Below, piece after piece: positions 11,101 through 24,500 of a DNA stretch of 64,000 nt. This DNA comes from Opisthocomus hoazin (taxonomy: Eukaryota > Chordata > Aves > Opisthocomiformes > Opisthocomidae): the NCBI RefSeq assembly GCF_030867145.1, contig NC_134418.1, positions 7,684,802 through 7,748,801 of the forward strand, given 5' to 3'. Position 1 is the first letter of the stretch, and the number at the start of each line of letters is the position of its first letter. Below the pieces are notes generated by a model that was not told the DNA's origin, ran no database searches, and was given only the letters and a program-made list of their open reading frames with translations. The translations under genes and the position numbers were made by a program.

Positions 11101-13130
11101 TCACATCTCTGATTTTTTTTTTTCCCCCCCTGCCCTCTTCCGAGTCAAATAAACACGGGCTGCATGGAGTTTGGTTGGTTGCCCTGATTGCACAGTCTCC
11201 CCATTGTGTCACAGCAGAAACATGGTATCCAGCAGTGCTGCGAATAACCTAAGGTTTTTATTTCATCCAAACCACTCCAATTTTCACAAAGACATTTGGC
11301 CAATAACTCCAGGCTAATTCTTCCATTGAGTGTTTAAACTTAATTTTGAGCTTCACTAAGGGAAGGAAAATGTAAATTGGCAACAGAGGCTGCTCAGAGC
11401 AGGTTAATGTTTCTCAAGACTGCTGCACCTGTATTCTCAGCCTCTCTACAAGTGGCTTCTAGCTCGATGGGACCCGAAACCATTTCTCCTTAAGTCTTAT
11501 TTCATGAAAGATTTACACAGCCTTGGATATTCTGTCAATGGATTGAGGAGTAAGGCAAGAGGTGTCGTACTGTAGATGCCCCTTGGGTGGTGTTGACTTT
11601 GTTGGGTATTTTAGGAGCTGTCAGATAGATAAAAACACAGGTACAGCAGACAAATGCAGAAATGAGGATTTCATTTGTGCGATAGACATTTTTTTAAATT
11701 CATATCCTCCTTGCTGGGTTTGCTTCCAGATGCCCATTGCACTGATGGCTGCGAGAGTGTGGTGCTGGCATTGTGCAGAATCTCCACGGCAATTGTGGGC
11801 TTGCTAGTTCTGCCTGGAACAGGATACTTGGGAGAGGGAAAAAGCTGGAGGAGGATGTGGAGGGAAGTGTAAGCATTAGCCAACCTCCAAGAGAAAATTT
11901 AGGCCGGATTAATGGACTGCTGAGCTTGAGGCCTCGGGCAGCCAAGCCGTGGGAGAGGGTATTGAGCATGCAGCGTGTGTGCTCTGAAGAGGATGCTGGG
12001 ATGCAGCTTTCCCAAATCTATGCTGTATTTCTTTTTTCAGCTGTGTCATCCCAGGTGTTCCTGCATCATTAGGTATAGGTGTGATGCTTAATTGGCTTTT
12101 GACCAGCGTGTGACTCTGAGTAGAAGCATTCTGTTGGAAAAGGGGGGTGTGGGGGGGTGTTTATTTGTGTTAGCTAGTATTTTACTATTGCATTTTATGG
12201 ATTTCAGTCTTCCTTTTCCTAGAGAGAAGGGGTGGTCTGAGGCCAAATCAGTCCCAAAGGAGGGAGAAGGGACAGTTACTCAGCCCCACCAGCCTCCCTA
12301 AACCGAACAAGCCAAATTGCTGGAGTTAGGCTGATGCAGATGCTAAAGCGCTGTGAACTGGTTTCTTTTCCTCCTTTTTATTATCGACTAATAGATTTGT
12401 GTAAGTTGGAGTAATTGAGGAAGGTATTTTTCTCGGCAGTTGTTCTCACCGAAGCAGATCTGTTAACACTGGTTAAGCAATGACAAGTGTCAGCCAAGTT
12501 ACAGGTGTATGAACTGTGTGTCAAGGATGGAAGGGTTAATGAGTAACAGGGCAAACCTCTGGACACTGTGGAATATCTCCCCAAAGATATGGCAGGCTCT
12601 CTGTGGAAGGAAGAATGCTCGTTTGGTGTCGACCAGTTGTAAAATTGGTAGCTAAAACTCCTTCAGAGTGCGGGTACCCTGCTGAGAGAGGATGCTATGA
12701 GCCATCTCGCTCGCCTGCTGGGTGGATCAAAATCTTTCATGTTCTTTTGCAGATTAACACAAGATTTTGATGGCAATCACAGTGTCTCTTTAGTCAGACA
12801 AGTAACATTAGGAAGTGTTTAATGTACTTTTGGGCAGTTTAAAGTGGGAAACTAGGAGAAGAGTTGCCAGCTCCACCAGCATGTGATCAGGCTCTGTACT
12901 CTGCTAAGTCGTTTCATATTTTCAGGGTTGGATATTGCTCTAAGTTACAAAGGTGATAGTCCCTTTAGTTTCAGTGAGTTGTAGCTGAGTAGTTGTGAGT
13001 AGGATTTAAATTTATAATCCTACCAGAGAGCATAAATTAGGCCCTTGTAAGACAAGGTTGTGTTTCAGTTCTGCACAGTGAGGCACCGAGCCACAGGGAG
13101 GGTTCATCGCTATCTGCAATAGTTAATATA
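5171..13130. other. intron 2 segment, unique sequence
   Basis: Mixed AT-leaning sequence with no supported exon, RNA gene or recent transposon. A short TGCGTCA half-site lies in an AT-rich block at about 9298-9304, and an eight-T run follows at about 9332. The 10640-10720 stretch has words resembling old amniote repeats, but not enough to classify. Confidence 0.45.
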
Positions 13131-13139
13131 AAACTAGAT

Positions 13140-13350
13140 TAACAGATCAGAGCTGATGAGTATCTTTCCTCCTCCTGGTATTCACAACCAATCAGAAATG
13201 CAGTGTTGCCGGGGTTAAGTTCGTTAAGGACTAATGAGAGTGGAGCTTTCAACTTAATCATGATTGGGGACAGGTGTTTACTTTTCCTCAACAGGTTTGA
13301 TTGACAAGGAATCTTAAATCTATTAGGGAGATATTTGCATATGCAGGGGA
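13140..13350. promoter_or_regulatory. candidate enhancer: dense transcription-factor motif cluster
   Basis: Within about 160 bases there are CCAAT (13188-13192), the palindrome AATCATGATT (13256-13265, homeodomain/TALE-like), a CAGGTG E-box (13271-13276), a forkhead site TGTTTAC (13275-13281), a PBX/HOX-like TGATTGAC (13298-13305) and an octamer ATTTGCAT (13333-13340) overlapping the palindrome TGCATATGCA. The block is AT-rich and non-coding. Individual motifs occur by chance, so only their density is suggestive. Conservation was not testable here. Confidence 0.3.
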
Positions 13351-13410
13351 ACTGGCTTTGGACAGTTGATTTCTAATTGCTGGATTTGTTATCTGAAAAT
13401 GTTTGCTGTT

Positions 13411-16200
13411 GCTCTCAGCACACATCTATTGTTTCTGGGATACAAAGAGACACAAAGAAGTGGTAGAGGCTAGTCAGAGCATTTTGCTCAGAGGCTGGAG
13501 AAACCCTAAGGTAGGGATGGGTCAGTGTTTTAGCTAGAGCAGAGCAAGGTCCTGCTTGTACTGCTAAGGCAGAATGCTCTTCCCGATTCGATCCTTGCTC
13601 AAACAGGGGTAGACCAGCAGATTTGGAGGATTTCAAGCACTATTTTGTGATAGTGCTGTATACAGGGTTAATCCTGGTATTGGAAGTTCATTGGAAACAC
13701 CAGAGTAGTCTTTCTCTGCAACTGGTAAAGTAGCCTCAGGATATTTAATCTGAAGCTTAGTCTGGGGCTCTTCTCCCCACGAGTACTCCTATAGGGAGGA
13801 GGATTGCAGCTTCATAGGGATGGGAATCTTTCCCCTTTCCCCAAGTTTTACCACTAATGCCAAGGAAGAAAGCAGCAAGGTGCTACTCAAAAGTAGCCAC
13901 AGCAATAGACCTGTGTATTTGTAATATTTATTACTATTTATTGAGAGTTTCTAGTGAAGGAAAAAAAAAAGAGACCTAAAAAGTGCTGCTTACACGGGCA
14001 GCATTCTTCTAGATAGTATCAGGAGAAAAAACTTGTCTTTGTGAAGACCACAGACTAGCTAAGTGGAGTTTGAAGCTTATTTTTCTTTTATCCTAGAAAA
14101 TCCAATAAATCCAGTAAATTCTTTCAGTGTGGTCTTCCATGAGTTTTTCAACTTCGTCTGACTCAGAGATTATTTGAGTGCCATTATAGACCAGGGGTCA
14201 AGCAAGTTAATTCCCAGAACAGTGTGCTGCCCTGTTTTCAAACTGTGCTAATCAGGGTTTTCAGTCAAAGCGTGGTAGTTTGCTTAGTGAAATTATTTTC
14301 CTGTTAGAAAATTACAAGTAGGTTCTGACTATTCGTATTGGCTTCAGTCACCGGAGAGCTCGCATCACATGCGGAGCAAAGCTCCTGGGGACGTACTCAC
14401 CGTGGGTCAGGGCACTGGTGGGGGCTCATTTTCCAGCTCCCAAGACTGAATTCATGACAACAGGCTAAAACCTTATTAAAACAAAACAAAAAAGAAAGAA
14501 ATTGTTACGGTTGCATTTACACCTCCAGTGGGACGGTGGGAGGGCTGTGTGGAGCCCATCCCAGCTGTAATGTGAATGTCCTTTCCCAAAGGAGACATTT
14601 GGTGGAGTTATTTGGTTACCTCTCCCCCTCACCTTTGTGTAATTGACTCTTGTTTACTTTTTCCTCCTCCTTTCCCGAAGTTTATTACCGCTGTTTAGGC
14701 AGAGGAAATGAATTAACATAATTTAGTGGGTTTTAGAACAAGACACATTCCCTGGATGTACGTATACGCACGCTCCCAGTCGCCCTCCCAGTGCTGCGCA
14801 GAGGAGCGTGTTTACAGAGTCTGGGTCCATTTAGGGAGAACAATACCCTGATTATGGAGGGCAGCCTTTTATTCCCAGAAACCAGAAGGAACCATTCGCT
14901 TCAAGCAGCTACTGCCCCGTGAAGGTACGGGCGGCGCGAGCTGCTAGAGGCAGGGAATAAATCTGTTGTGGACACAAACCAGCAGCATTGTTCTCTGCGG
15001 AATTCGATTTAGGGGTGGGGGTGAGAAATGGTCTCGGGACAAGCCAAGCGCCAAGTTTAAGATCTACCAGCGTACAGAGAGGTGTTGTGGCTTCCAGTTT
15101 AATTTCCAAGTAATAGCTGTGAGACTGCAGAGGGAATTATGTGGTGCTTCCTGAGCTGGCAAGGTGGTGTGGAGGTTTGGTGGGAAGAAGATGGTAACTG
15201 AGCCTCCAAGTGGTTTTGGATGGGCTGAGCTGGGTTGAAAGGTGCTGTTATGTATGAAGTGCCAGTCATTTCTAAATGCAGTCACGCACCTGTGCCTGGT
15301 AGATAATGCTGAAGATGTCACATGGAGCATTTGCTTCACATGATGTTGGGAAAGGTCAAGCACTTGATTTCTGTCCTGCGAAGCTGGGTCATCAGCAGCG
15401 CAAATAGGACCCCTCTTCCTCTGCCCAACCACAGCCGCTTGGATCCTGGCAGTAAATGCTTCTCCGGTGTGATCTCATGGCAGCTGAAGATGACTGAACT
15501 TGACCCCACCACTGTCCTGTCCTTGTCCTGCCCTATTCCCAGGCTTGTAACTCCCTTGTACTAGTGCGAGAGCTCTTCTGACCTTGCTGTTGGTTGTTCT
15601 GGGGAGCCAACCTGGGCAGGAAGCCAACCTGGAAAAAAATGAGATGAGTTAAATTGTTATAGGAGCATGACCTTAGCTTGTGGGGTATTGCGGTGTGACC
15701 ACAAGCAGCAAGTCCTTTCCCACTTATGGCAGGAGGGCTCAGTACTTTGGAGGACCTAGCATTTATGCGAACATTTATAAAATGACCCTTTAGGAATGTA
15801 AAATGTGGCAGGGTCCACACTGTGACATGTGACATTGCCCGGGGGCAGGGAATGTGAAGAGTGGAGATAATCAGATTTGGATCCTGCGTCGTCCCGCAGT
15901 GTATCGCATTGGACAAAGTGTATATTACCCTGGCAGAAACTTCTCATCCAGCAGTGGTCTGGGCCGTCCTGAACAGGCAGTAATTGTTCCCCGTTGACTT
16001 TTGCTCTTGGTTCCGCTCACTGAGAGGGTAGCACATCTCTGACCCTTTTGCATTGGGAGATTCCAGCTTGCACGGTCTATATTGTGACAATTTTCTGTTT
16101 GTCTCGGTGAAAATTCAGAGTGCTTTGTAGGAAAACGGGAGTTTTCCTTCCTCCGTCCTCTGCTTTTGGCCTCTGAGGGAGAAGGATCATTTTGGGGAGC
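13411..16200. other. intron 2 segment, nothing distinctive
   Basis: Unique sequence with scattered A-rich runs (near 13961 and 14478-14500). I see no exon, RNA gene or clear repeat. Confidence 0.4.
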
Positions 16201-16234
16201 TGGGAAATGACAAATTAATGCTGCCAGCACTTGC

Positions 16235-16400
16235 TGGCCCTCCTACGGCGTTGCCTGCTGCGAGGCAGGAGCACAGCCGGCAGCGAGGACGGGCTCCAAC
16301 CAGCGCTGATGGTGACCGCGTTCGCTCCAGCCCAGGCACGGTGTTCATCGACCCCGGTGCCGAGGTGAACGTGGTCTGTCGCCCAGGGCTGGGAGGGAGA
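16235..16400. promoter_or_regulatory. small CpG-retaining patch
   Basis: About fifteen CpG dinucleotides occur in about 165 bases, inside CpG-poor intron. An 86-codon plus frame crosses it but shows no recognisable domain. Local CpG retention suggests unmethylated DNA, such as an enhancer or a minor promoter, or simply a young GC-rich block. Confidence 0.3.
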
Positions 16401-17692
16401 CAGGTTCCCCTCAACCTTGGCTTCGTCTCTGTGTGGACTTCTGACTACTGGCACCACTTCAGGGGGTTGCAAAAATAAGGCAGGGAAAAGCAACTCGTGC
16501 AAAATACTCCCCGCAGGTGAAAATATTTTTCCAGGGGAACAGAGCCGATAGGGTAAACAGGTAAAGCCGCAGGGCTGCATCAACAACGCTTCAAGGGGCT
16601 TTCTGGAGGGGGGCTGCTGATGTTGGCCTGTGAGGCGTGGTGGGTGAATTCTGGCTGGGGATGATTGATGTGTGTCTAACGTGACGAACCACGACCCTGC
16701 ACCCCGGAGAAAGGGTGGCTTTCGCTTGCCTGTCGATGCAGTGTTTTGTAGAGAGGGGGAGATCCTGGTGCATGTCCCAGTACCCACAGGAAGGCTGCTG
16801 GGGTTGCTCTGGGTCGGAAGGCTAAACTCTGGCACGTTCAGGAAGATCAGAACTTGGTACTAAATAATTATAATTATCCCCAAGGCAGCAGGGATGTGTT
16901 TGGTGGTTAGTTTTTTTTCTTTTTTAAATCTTTTAAAATCTGATGGATCTTCTCAGGTCTGGACAATGCGAGAGGGGCAAGAACAGGGCAAGGAGAACTG
17001 TTCCAGAGTCCATCCCCGCGTCTGTGTCACCGTGATGGCTTTCTGCTGAGAGCGTGAGGGTATGCGGTGATCTGTGGAAAAATGTGAATCTTGGCAGCAG
17101 TCCCTGGTTCAAAATATCTGCGAAATACTGAGCCGGGAGGTTGAAAATACAACTTTGGGGTCTCTTTCTCCAGAAGGAAAAACAGCATCGAACTTCCACT
17201 GAGACAAGTGTTTGAAAGAAAACAGCAAAAAATGCAATGTAGAATTAAAAGGGAACAGCTTAGTTATCAGACACTGATTGAAATAGCAGCAGAGGGGAGC
17301 AAGCCTGGATGGATTTTAAGAGCCTCTTGATGTGGATCTTGTTGTTCGCATACTTGTGGGTGCTTTCCCTGCTCCCTCTGCCAGAGTAACGCAGGTACTG
17401 TCCGAAACGCAAAACTCCCCCCAACCAGCAAACCTGGGAACTTGTCTGAGGGAGATGAAAAATGCACCAAAGTAATTAACTGAGCTTTCTGCTGTAAGTA
17501 TCCCCGGCTTCAAACAGGAGCAGGGCCTTCTTTCCGTGGCATGTGTTGGGAGGGTGTTTTACTACAAGACAGAGATATTAAGGCAGAGCTGGAGGAGGAC
17601 TGCAACATCTAAAATATTTAATATTGGCAACAGTTTTGGTTGATACAATGAGCACAGCGTAAGGCAAGGTTGTTGTTAGAGCTGGTGTGTTG

Positions 17693-17709
17693 TTTTTTTT
17701 TTTTTTTTT
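17693..17709. repeat. poly-T tract
   Basis: Seventeen consecutive T residues follow a TTGTTG/GTGTG-rich stretch. It may be the reverse-complemented A-tail of an unrecognised insertion, or simple slippage. Confidence 0.7.
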
Positions 17710-18769
17710 AAGCATTGGGGTTAGTACCAAAGCCCGGTTGTTGTGTTAAGGGCTGTCAAACCCAGAATGAAAGACAGACAGCTACAGTCTTAACTGCAAG
17801 GTACTAACAGCTCTTTGTATACTGACTTTATGCTTTACTCTGACAGAGGCTCCCTGCAAAAACCAGACCCATCAATCAGCTGAGTTTTATTTTACTCACG
17901 TAAACCTGAGAAAGGTGAGATCCCCTATTTGCCTCCAGCGCCCCATGCAAAGCAGACATTGCCCTGATAAGGATTTCTCTGATAATCTTGTGCCCAAACC
18001 CTGGGCAAGTGCCCAAGGCGAAGCAGGTGCAAAGGTATTGTTCATGCATGGGCTGAAGGGCTCGCACCGCACGTCCCGCACGGTTTGCAGGCGTGAATCG
18101 CAAGCCCGGTCATCCCCTCTCTGCTGCACACAAACTTCATCGTTGTCTTTAGGGAGAGCTAGGCGTTACATGGACTTTATTTTTGATGGAAACAACCACT
18201 GAAAGTCCTTGAATGGGAAAAAATAATAGAGAGATTATTTAGATATTACCATTATTATCAAGGTGTTTTCGTGCGTGTGAACAAGGTCTACCTTCTCCCA
18301 AGCATTACTCCACATCCCGCTGGAGCCCACAATGGGTTTCTGTTTCTTCTTGAAAAAGTGAAAAGAAAAGCCAACCTAAAATCTAGGGATGGGAAAAGAG
18401 TTGAGAAAGGGACATTTTCACACAGGCACAGAAAAAGAGGTTCTTCCAAAAGATTTCGTTTTGCTTGGAAAGGCTTTTGGTGGTTGTTGAAAGGGCATTT
18501 CAGTGGAAAACAGCCAAGCAGCCCTAGGCAGAACCAACACCCTCAATTGAGAATTTTTTTTTTTTTTAAACAGCAGTACTGTTAAAAAGTAATTAAAATC
18601 AAATAAAGCAAGGAAAATAGTGTATGACACATCTATTTGAATTCATCCCAGTTTGAATTCATTGAAACCCATGTAGCACGACATTGGAGACACACGAGGG
18701 GAGGTACAAAACTGAATATTTCAATGCACTTCTGCAACTACAGAAGTTCCTGATCTCCAACACCATTTT

Positions 18770-18830
18770 TACTGCGTGTTTAAGCGCATACTTACTTTTA
18801 AGCACCTGAGGATTGCTTGTATTCAAAGAA
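18770..18830. repeat. ancient amniote interspersed-repeat-like fragment
   Basis: GTTTAAGCGCATACTTAC and TTTTAAGCACCTGAGG resemble the repeated TTAAGCAxxTGCTTAA words of an old dispersed avian/crocodilian/turtle element. It is too diverged and short for a firm family name. Confidence 0.3.
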
Positions 18831-21267
18831 ACGCTTGCTGAGGACCTATTACACAGCATGTTACACTGATTTGAAATACAGAGGACCTAAGCATAGGCTG
18901 AAGTGGTAGCAATTAATTCATGAGGATTCTGACAATGGGTTTTTCTCCTTAAAATTATATTTATGGGCTCATGGGAATTTGGAAATATTTCAGCTTTCAG
19001 TTGAAGAAAAGAGAAACTAACTTATGGATTTCAGCCTTGATGAATTTGAAGGACAGATAGAAAATATGCGTTGCATGTATTGACGTTGTTGGCTGGTTTA
19101 GACACCAGAAGGGAAACAAAGAAAGATCCAAAGCAGGTTTTGCATGACTCCTCTAAACCAGTCCTGTTACTTTGGAGTCTGCTTTGTGATTTTTGGGTGC
19201 TTGGGGTGGGCAGTGCCCTGAAGGGTGCTGTTGCGTGACGGCCTGAGCCTGGTTGTGGAGACACCCCCCACACTTGCAGTTCTCTTTGCTTTGTTCCTCT
19301 GCCTCCCCTGCAATATTATCTTGGGCAAAACTTGAGAATAAAAAAAAGAAAGAAGAGAAAAAAAGAAATTTTTGGGGCCCAGCTGTGTTACTTCAATTTT
19401 TTTCTAGCTGTTGAGGAAGATTTGTGAGGATTCTCTGGGGGACAAAGGGTCGGGTCAGAGGTATAAAGCCACTCACCCTCTACCGGAGGCATTTATAATG
19501 CCAGAGCAGCTCCCTGGGGAGCGTCTGTCTGTCTGTCCTTCCCTCTGGGGTTGATGAGAGGCAGACGGCCTCCCCCCAGCTGTTCCCTCTGTCACGTTAC
19601 AAATGAGATGCTGAAAAGCAGCCCTTGGCCTTGAGACAGCTCTTTTCTCTCTGGCTCATTCTACCCATCAATTAACATCAAGCAAAGGTGTTTTATAACT
19701 CTTTCATAACTTTTTAAGAGCTGGACCCTCACACCCTTGCAAAGCGCAAGTCCAACTCCTGTGCAGGGTGGCTGCCAAAATCTGTGCATGGCGAGTTGCG
19801 TGCAAAAGCAAACAGGACTTTTGCTTTTCGTGAAAAAAATTGCCCCTTAACAGTCACATTCTTCCATGGAGAGTTTATCCAAAAAGAGCATCTTTGTTAT
19901 AAGTGAGGGTGGGGGAAAAAAAACATCTTTATCCTTCCCCATCAAGACAGTGATACTTAACACCAGTGTTGGACACGATCTTCTGTCTTCTTCCATTGCT
20001 GATGCACTTTGAAACCTGGTACCAAGAGCTGGTGGCTTTGCCTGGACTCCATCACTCCCTAATAAGAGCAAGTGGCATTTTGAGTTAGTGTTCACCCTTG
20101 CAGCTCTTGGCCTGTGCAATGGGTGTGAAGTGTGAGGAGTCAATTATGAAGAACAACTAAAAATCGTGCATTGCAGCATAATTCCTGGCGGAGAACGGCG
20201 AGATGATGGCGGAGGCTTTCAGGCTGTCTCTTACCCACTGACCCTCTCCTCTTGTACCAACTTCCACCAGTTTGGCTGTATGTTTTCTTAGGAACCAGCT
20301 TCCACACAAAGGCTACTGAATTTTTCTTAAATGCCGGTTTCTGTCAGAGCTGATAAGGCAGCAGCCAGCCTGCAAAGATAATGCAGGGTATGGAGGCTTC
20401 ATGGGTTTGTCTTTATTTCGATTTTTTACTGAGTATTTGAGACACACTGAGAGCTGTCTAGAGATGTTTGGTTTAGTGGATTCCCTCCCTCCCTTTTCTT
20501 TGTCTTTAGTCCCAAAATGCTTTTATAGTGATTTAGGAGAGAAAAAAAACAAAGGGTGCTAACGGAGCTGGTGAATTAGTGGTATTTACTGAAGGGAACA
20601 GGGAAGGTGGGCAGCCCAGGCTGCATGATGAGGGATGCTTTGGACTCTGCTCTTTTGATGGTTCCAGTTGGAAAATATTCCCCTCAACCAGAGTTTAAGG
20701 GGGGTAAGGAGCGACACAGAGTCACAGCTGGTCACTGGCAAAAATGCATCACGGTGTAGGAAAGCTTGTGATTAATTGTCTTTTCAACTTCTCCCTCACT
20801 CCAGCTCCCCTTCTCCCGAAGCATTATCCCTGTTTGGGCTGCTGGCTTTTGTTAACCTGCAATGAAGTGTTTACACTTGGCTCAAGCTAACCAGAAAGGA
20901 AACTTTTCCAGGCAAAAATTGATTTACCTGCTGATGCTAATGACTTTGTTATAGGGAGCCTGGTGAGCAAGACAGATCTGGATAGGAAATATAGCCCATA
21001 GCCTTACACAGAGAAGTCTTCTGTCACCCTTGGAATATGAGATTAGCATCCATTTTCAGCCTGAGCAAGCCCTTAGTGATGTGAGGTGTCCCCCCATGCT
21101 CGTGGCTTGCTGTGAGCCCGTGGTGTCCCCAGCTTGGCTTCTGTCTGATGCAACTCTGTGGCTGGTCACATCGTTGACAGATTAAGATAGAGATCTGGCT
21201 GGAAATCCCACCAATAAAAAGAGAAAGAAATAAAGTCATGGCACAGTCCTATAGCACTGGATTTTAT

Positions 21268-21526
21268 GATAGGATGTGAGGAAATGGCCTCAAGTTGTGT
21301 CAGGGGGGTTTAGATTGGATAGCAGGAAAAATTTCTTTACTGAAGGAGTGGTCAGGCATTGGAGCAGGCTGCCCAGGGAGGTGGTGGAGTCCCCATCCCT
21401 GGAGGTGTTCAAAAAATGTGTAGATGTGGCACTTTGGGACATGGTTTAGCAGGCTTGGTGGTGTTGGGGTGACAGGTGGACTTGATGATCTTAGAAGTCT
21501 TTTCCAACCTTAATGATTCTATGAAT
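21268..21526 (+). mobile_element. CR1 LINE, 3'-end fragment
   Basis: This is a clear avian CR1 3' region: GAGGAAATGGCCTCAAGTTG, then AGGAAAAATTTCTTTACTGA, GAGCAGGCTGCCCAGGGAGG, GGTGGAGTCCCCATCCCTGG, GTGGCACTTTGGGACATGG and finally CTTTTCCAACCTTAATGATTCTATGA. The 3' end at 21516-21524 (ATTCTATGA) matches the short terminal repeats by which CR1 ends instead of a poly-A tail. Only the 3' UTR remains, with no reverse-transcriptase frame, as in most CR1 copies. Divergence from the remembered consensus looks moderate. Confidence 0.92.
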
Positions 21527-24500
21527 ATATATCTGGCTGTTGCTCATGGCACTCCTCAGGTGGTTTGTACAAAGCATGCTGTTATTCACTGATATTTAAT
21601 ATTCATTGTCTTCTGAGTGGTGTTTCGCCATGGTTGGAATTACGATGCCAGACACCAAGTCCCACTTTCAAGTTTCAATGCAATTTGTGGGCATGGTTTA
21701 ATTAAGCTTCGCGGCACTGCTTGGAGGAAAATGTTTTATGCCTCCAGTATTGTGCAGGCAACCTCGTACAGAGGGTCAGGAGCAGTATGGGAACACAGTG
21801 TTTTTGTTACGCGCTTCTGCCCAGCAAATCGTTCTTGCTCTTTAATGTAATCTGTTGCATATGAAATTAATTTCAAACATGCATTTGCTCACAAAGTAGC
21901 GTTCTTTGCACCAGAAATCCATAACAGTAGAAGAAACCACTGCCAGATGTCTATATTTATAGAAAACTGGCACGTTCTGTCTGGTGATGACAGAATATTT
22001 CAGTGTATTTATGAAGTGCGCATGTTTTTAGAAGTATAGAAATCCAGTCAATATCAGTAGAACTATTCATCAGACATCTTGATTTTTTTTTTGTTTTAAC
22101 CAACAGAAAATGTTTCTTTAGTTGATGTAGTACCAAAAAAAAAGCGTTCACTCCTCCTCTGTCGCCGCTGTAGTTTTTTCCCAGCTTCACAAACCTCTTC
22201 ATTTTAGAGGGGTATTTCTGGGTTTAAAATAAACAGTACTAGAATCTCATGCAACTTTGACCATGTATTCCTACATCAAGCATTTTTACTTGAGAGACAA
22301 CTGTTCATAAAGCTGAAACAATAATTTCCACTCCAGGAGTGGATCCTGCAATGTTTTTCAGTTTTCAGAATAAGTATTTTTTTTGCTGAGATGCCACTCA
22401 TTTGGTTTGTTTCCATGCAAAGGGTGTCGCATTTGGATCTGATCACACTGGGAGTTAAATGTGGATCAAGCCAGAGGTGCTGGAGGGTGCAGGAGCCATG
22501 GCACAGCTGGTGGTGCAAGTGCGAAGCCCATCAGAAATTGTGTCCTCAAGACAGTTCTGTTCCATTCCAAACTTTGTGTTAACAGCTAAACTGAGCCACT
22601 TGCTGCCTCAGTGTCAAAGTTTTAGCATGAAATACCTGCTGTAGAGATTGGAGACTTTTGAGAATTAAAATCTGCAGAGATCTCCCCAATTCTTGGTTGG
22701 ATGGTGCTGTTGGAAGCATACCTGGCAGTATGTAAGTTTAAGGGATTTAGATAGGTGCCCTTATGTATTATAGTAACAGATAAGGAGCTGTACAGAAACA
22801 TAAGGGAAAGGGGCTCCTTGTGGGATTTGCTGTTGGAACACAATTGCTAATCTGTGCAATCTGCAAATCACGTTAATTGGGTTTGCTCAGGCTGTTGCTC
22901 ACACGATCGCTAAGCACAGTAGCTTGAAGGCAGTGGGGTTTTGGCCTCCCAGTCTTTGCTGCGTATTTGTTTTTACAGAAAATGCCTTTGATACATGTAA
23001 GTTATATTTCCATGCATTACAAATGATAGATTCCTCCCCCATATCCTGTGACAGCCTTCCCTGGAGACAGACAGTCTGTGTTGTTTTAGAGAGATGAAGA
23101 GAGATTAACGGGAAAGGTTCTGCTAGTGTTTGCGAAGACTTCGAGCAAAAAGGAAAGGTTTGGATTGAGCATTTAGTGAGAATGAAAAAGGGTTTCTGAC
23201 AACTACTGCCTGCACACGGGGCTCCCCTCCCTGGCTCCCCTCTGGAGCGGGCAGCAGTCTTCCAGGAGCACCAGCACAGCCCTGATGAACCCTGAGGCTG
23301 TGGGCTTGACATGCACTGGGCTTTCTCTGTGTGTTCCTGCTCAGGTAGGACTGATCCTCCCTGCATCTGCAGGTCTACAGATTATTGTCTGAGCCAGCTG
23401 TGCTGGTGTGTTAACTCTCTGGATGGGCACAGAGTCTCTGCACTACTGGGGAGCGTGGGAAGGCTCTCCAGGAGACCCCTTCGTCCCCTCCGTGGGGGGC
23501 TCACACCACCAGGCACAGGAATGCTGTCCTGTGGCATGAAGCCGAGGCACTGTCAGAGGTGTTCTGTGAGCTATGTATCGGTGTCTGAGCTGCCCTCAAA
23601 GCTGATGGAGATGTCAGTAAGTAGGGCATTGATCTAGTATTGACCAGCTCTCTGCACACCGTAATGGGAATTAGACACCTAAATTTAGGTGAATCAGAGA
23701 GTTGACTCCTGGCCATATTTAGGTTCCTGGGATAGTTAATGATGATGCTATATATGGTTACTGCTCATCTATCTCCATGCAGTGCCAGCAATTAAAGCCT
23801 CCGGGTAATTCACAGGCATGTCCCCGCTGAGGGTTTTTTTCCCAAGTCTGAGCCTGGACAGGCTCTAGCTCACTCCTTAGCTACCTAACATCTCAGCTCA
23901 GGTTAGGCCACCCTTACCCAGAGCCCCCAACTCTTCCTCGCCAGGATGGTGCCTGTGGACACATCACGGTTCACACTATCTGGACAAACATCTGAGAACA
24001 GACCTGTGGTATGTTTTGGCCGCTATCAGCAAAGTAGCTGTGTCTGGGAGCTTCACACGTAGGCTAATTGCTCCTAAGTGTGTAATATTATATGTGTTTG
24101 AGGGAAGGGGTGGTTTTCCTCCCTCCTGGTGATCAATTTATACCCCAGAGTGGGAAGGATTATTAGCCCTTGGGGCTTTCTTGTCACCATGCAGGGAATT
24201 AGCATCCCAAGCAGGAGGGCCTCAAAGGTCTGACTTCTAACCTTGCATGGTGTTTTCATTGTGAAGCATGGACGGGATGTACAAATCAGGTTCAGGCAGT
24301 TCTATTTGCTGAAAACAACATCATTTCACAGTGACCCTGAAAACATGACTTCTCTTTTTTTGTTTTTGGATTGTAGCTGGATCCAGGAGGAGGAGTTGTG
24401 GGTTGTGGATCAGGAGCTGGAAGCAAAACTTTCCTCTTTGAGTTAGTGCTGCAAATCCTGCCCTTGTTGACAAGGATGGTGACGCACGCAGGAGACTTGG

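Larger units (their letters stand above)
16861..21265. other. intron 2 segment with homopolymer runs
   Basis: Unique sequence with a 17-T run at 17693-17709, a T-run at 18554-18567, an A/G-rich low-complexity tract at 19337-19368 and a short TCTG repeat near 19523-19537. The piece at 18770-18830 contains TTAAGCGCATACTTACTTTTAAGCACCTGAG-type words resembling an old amniote repeat. No exon was recognised. Confidence 0.4.
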
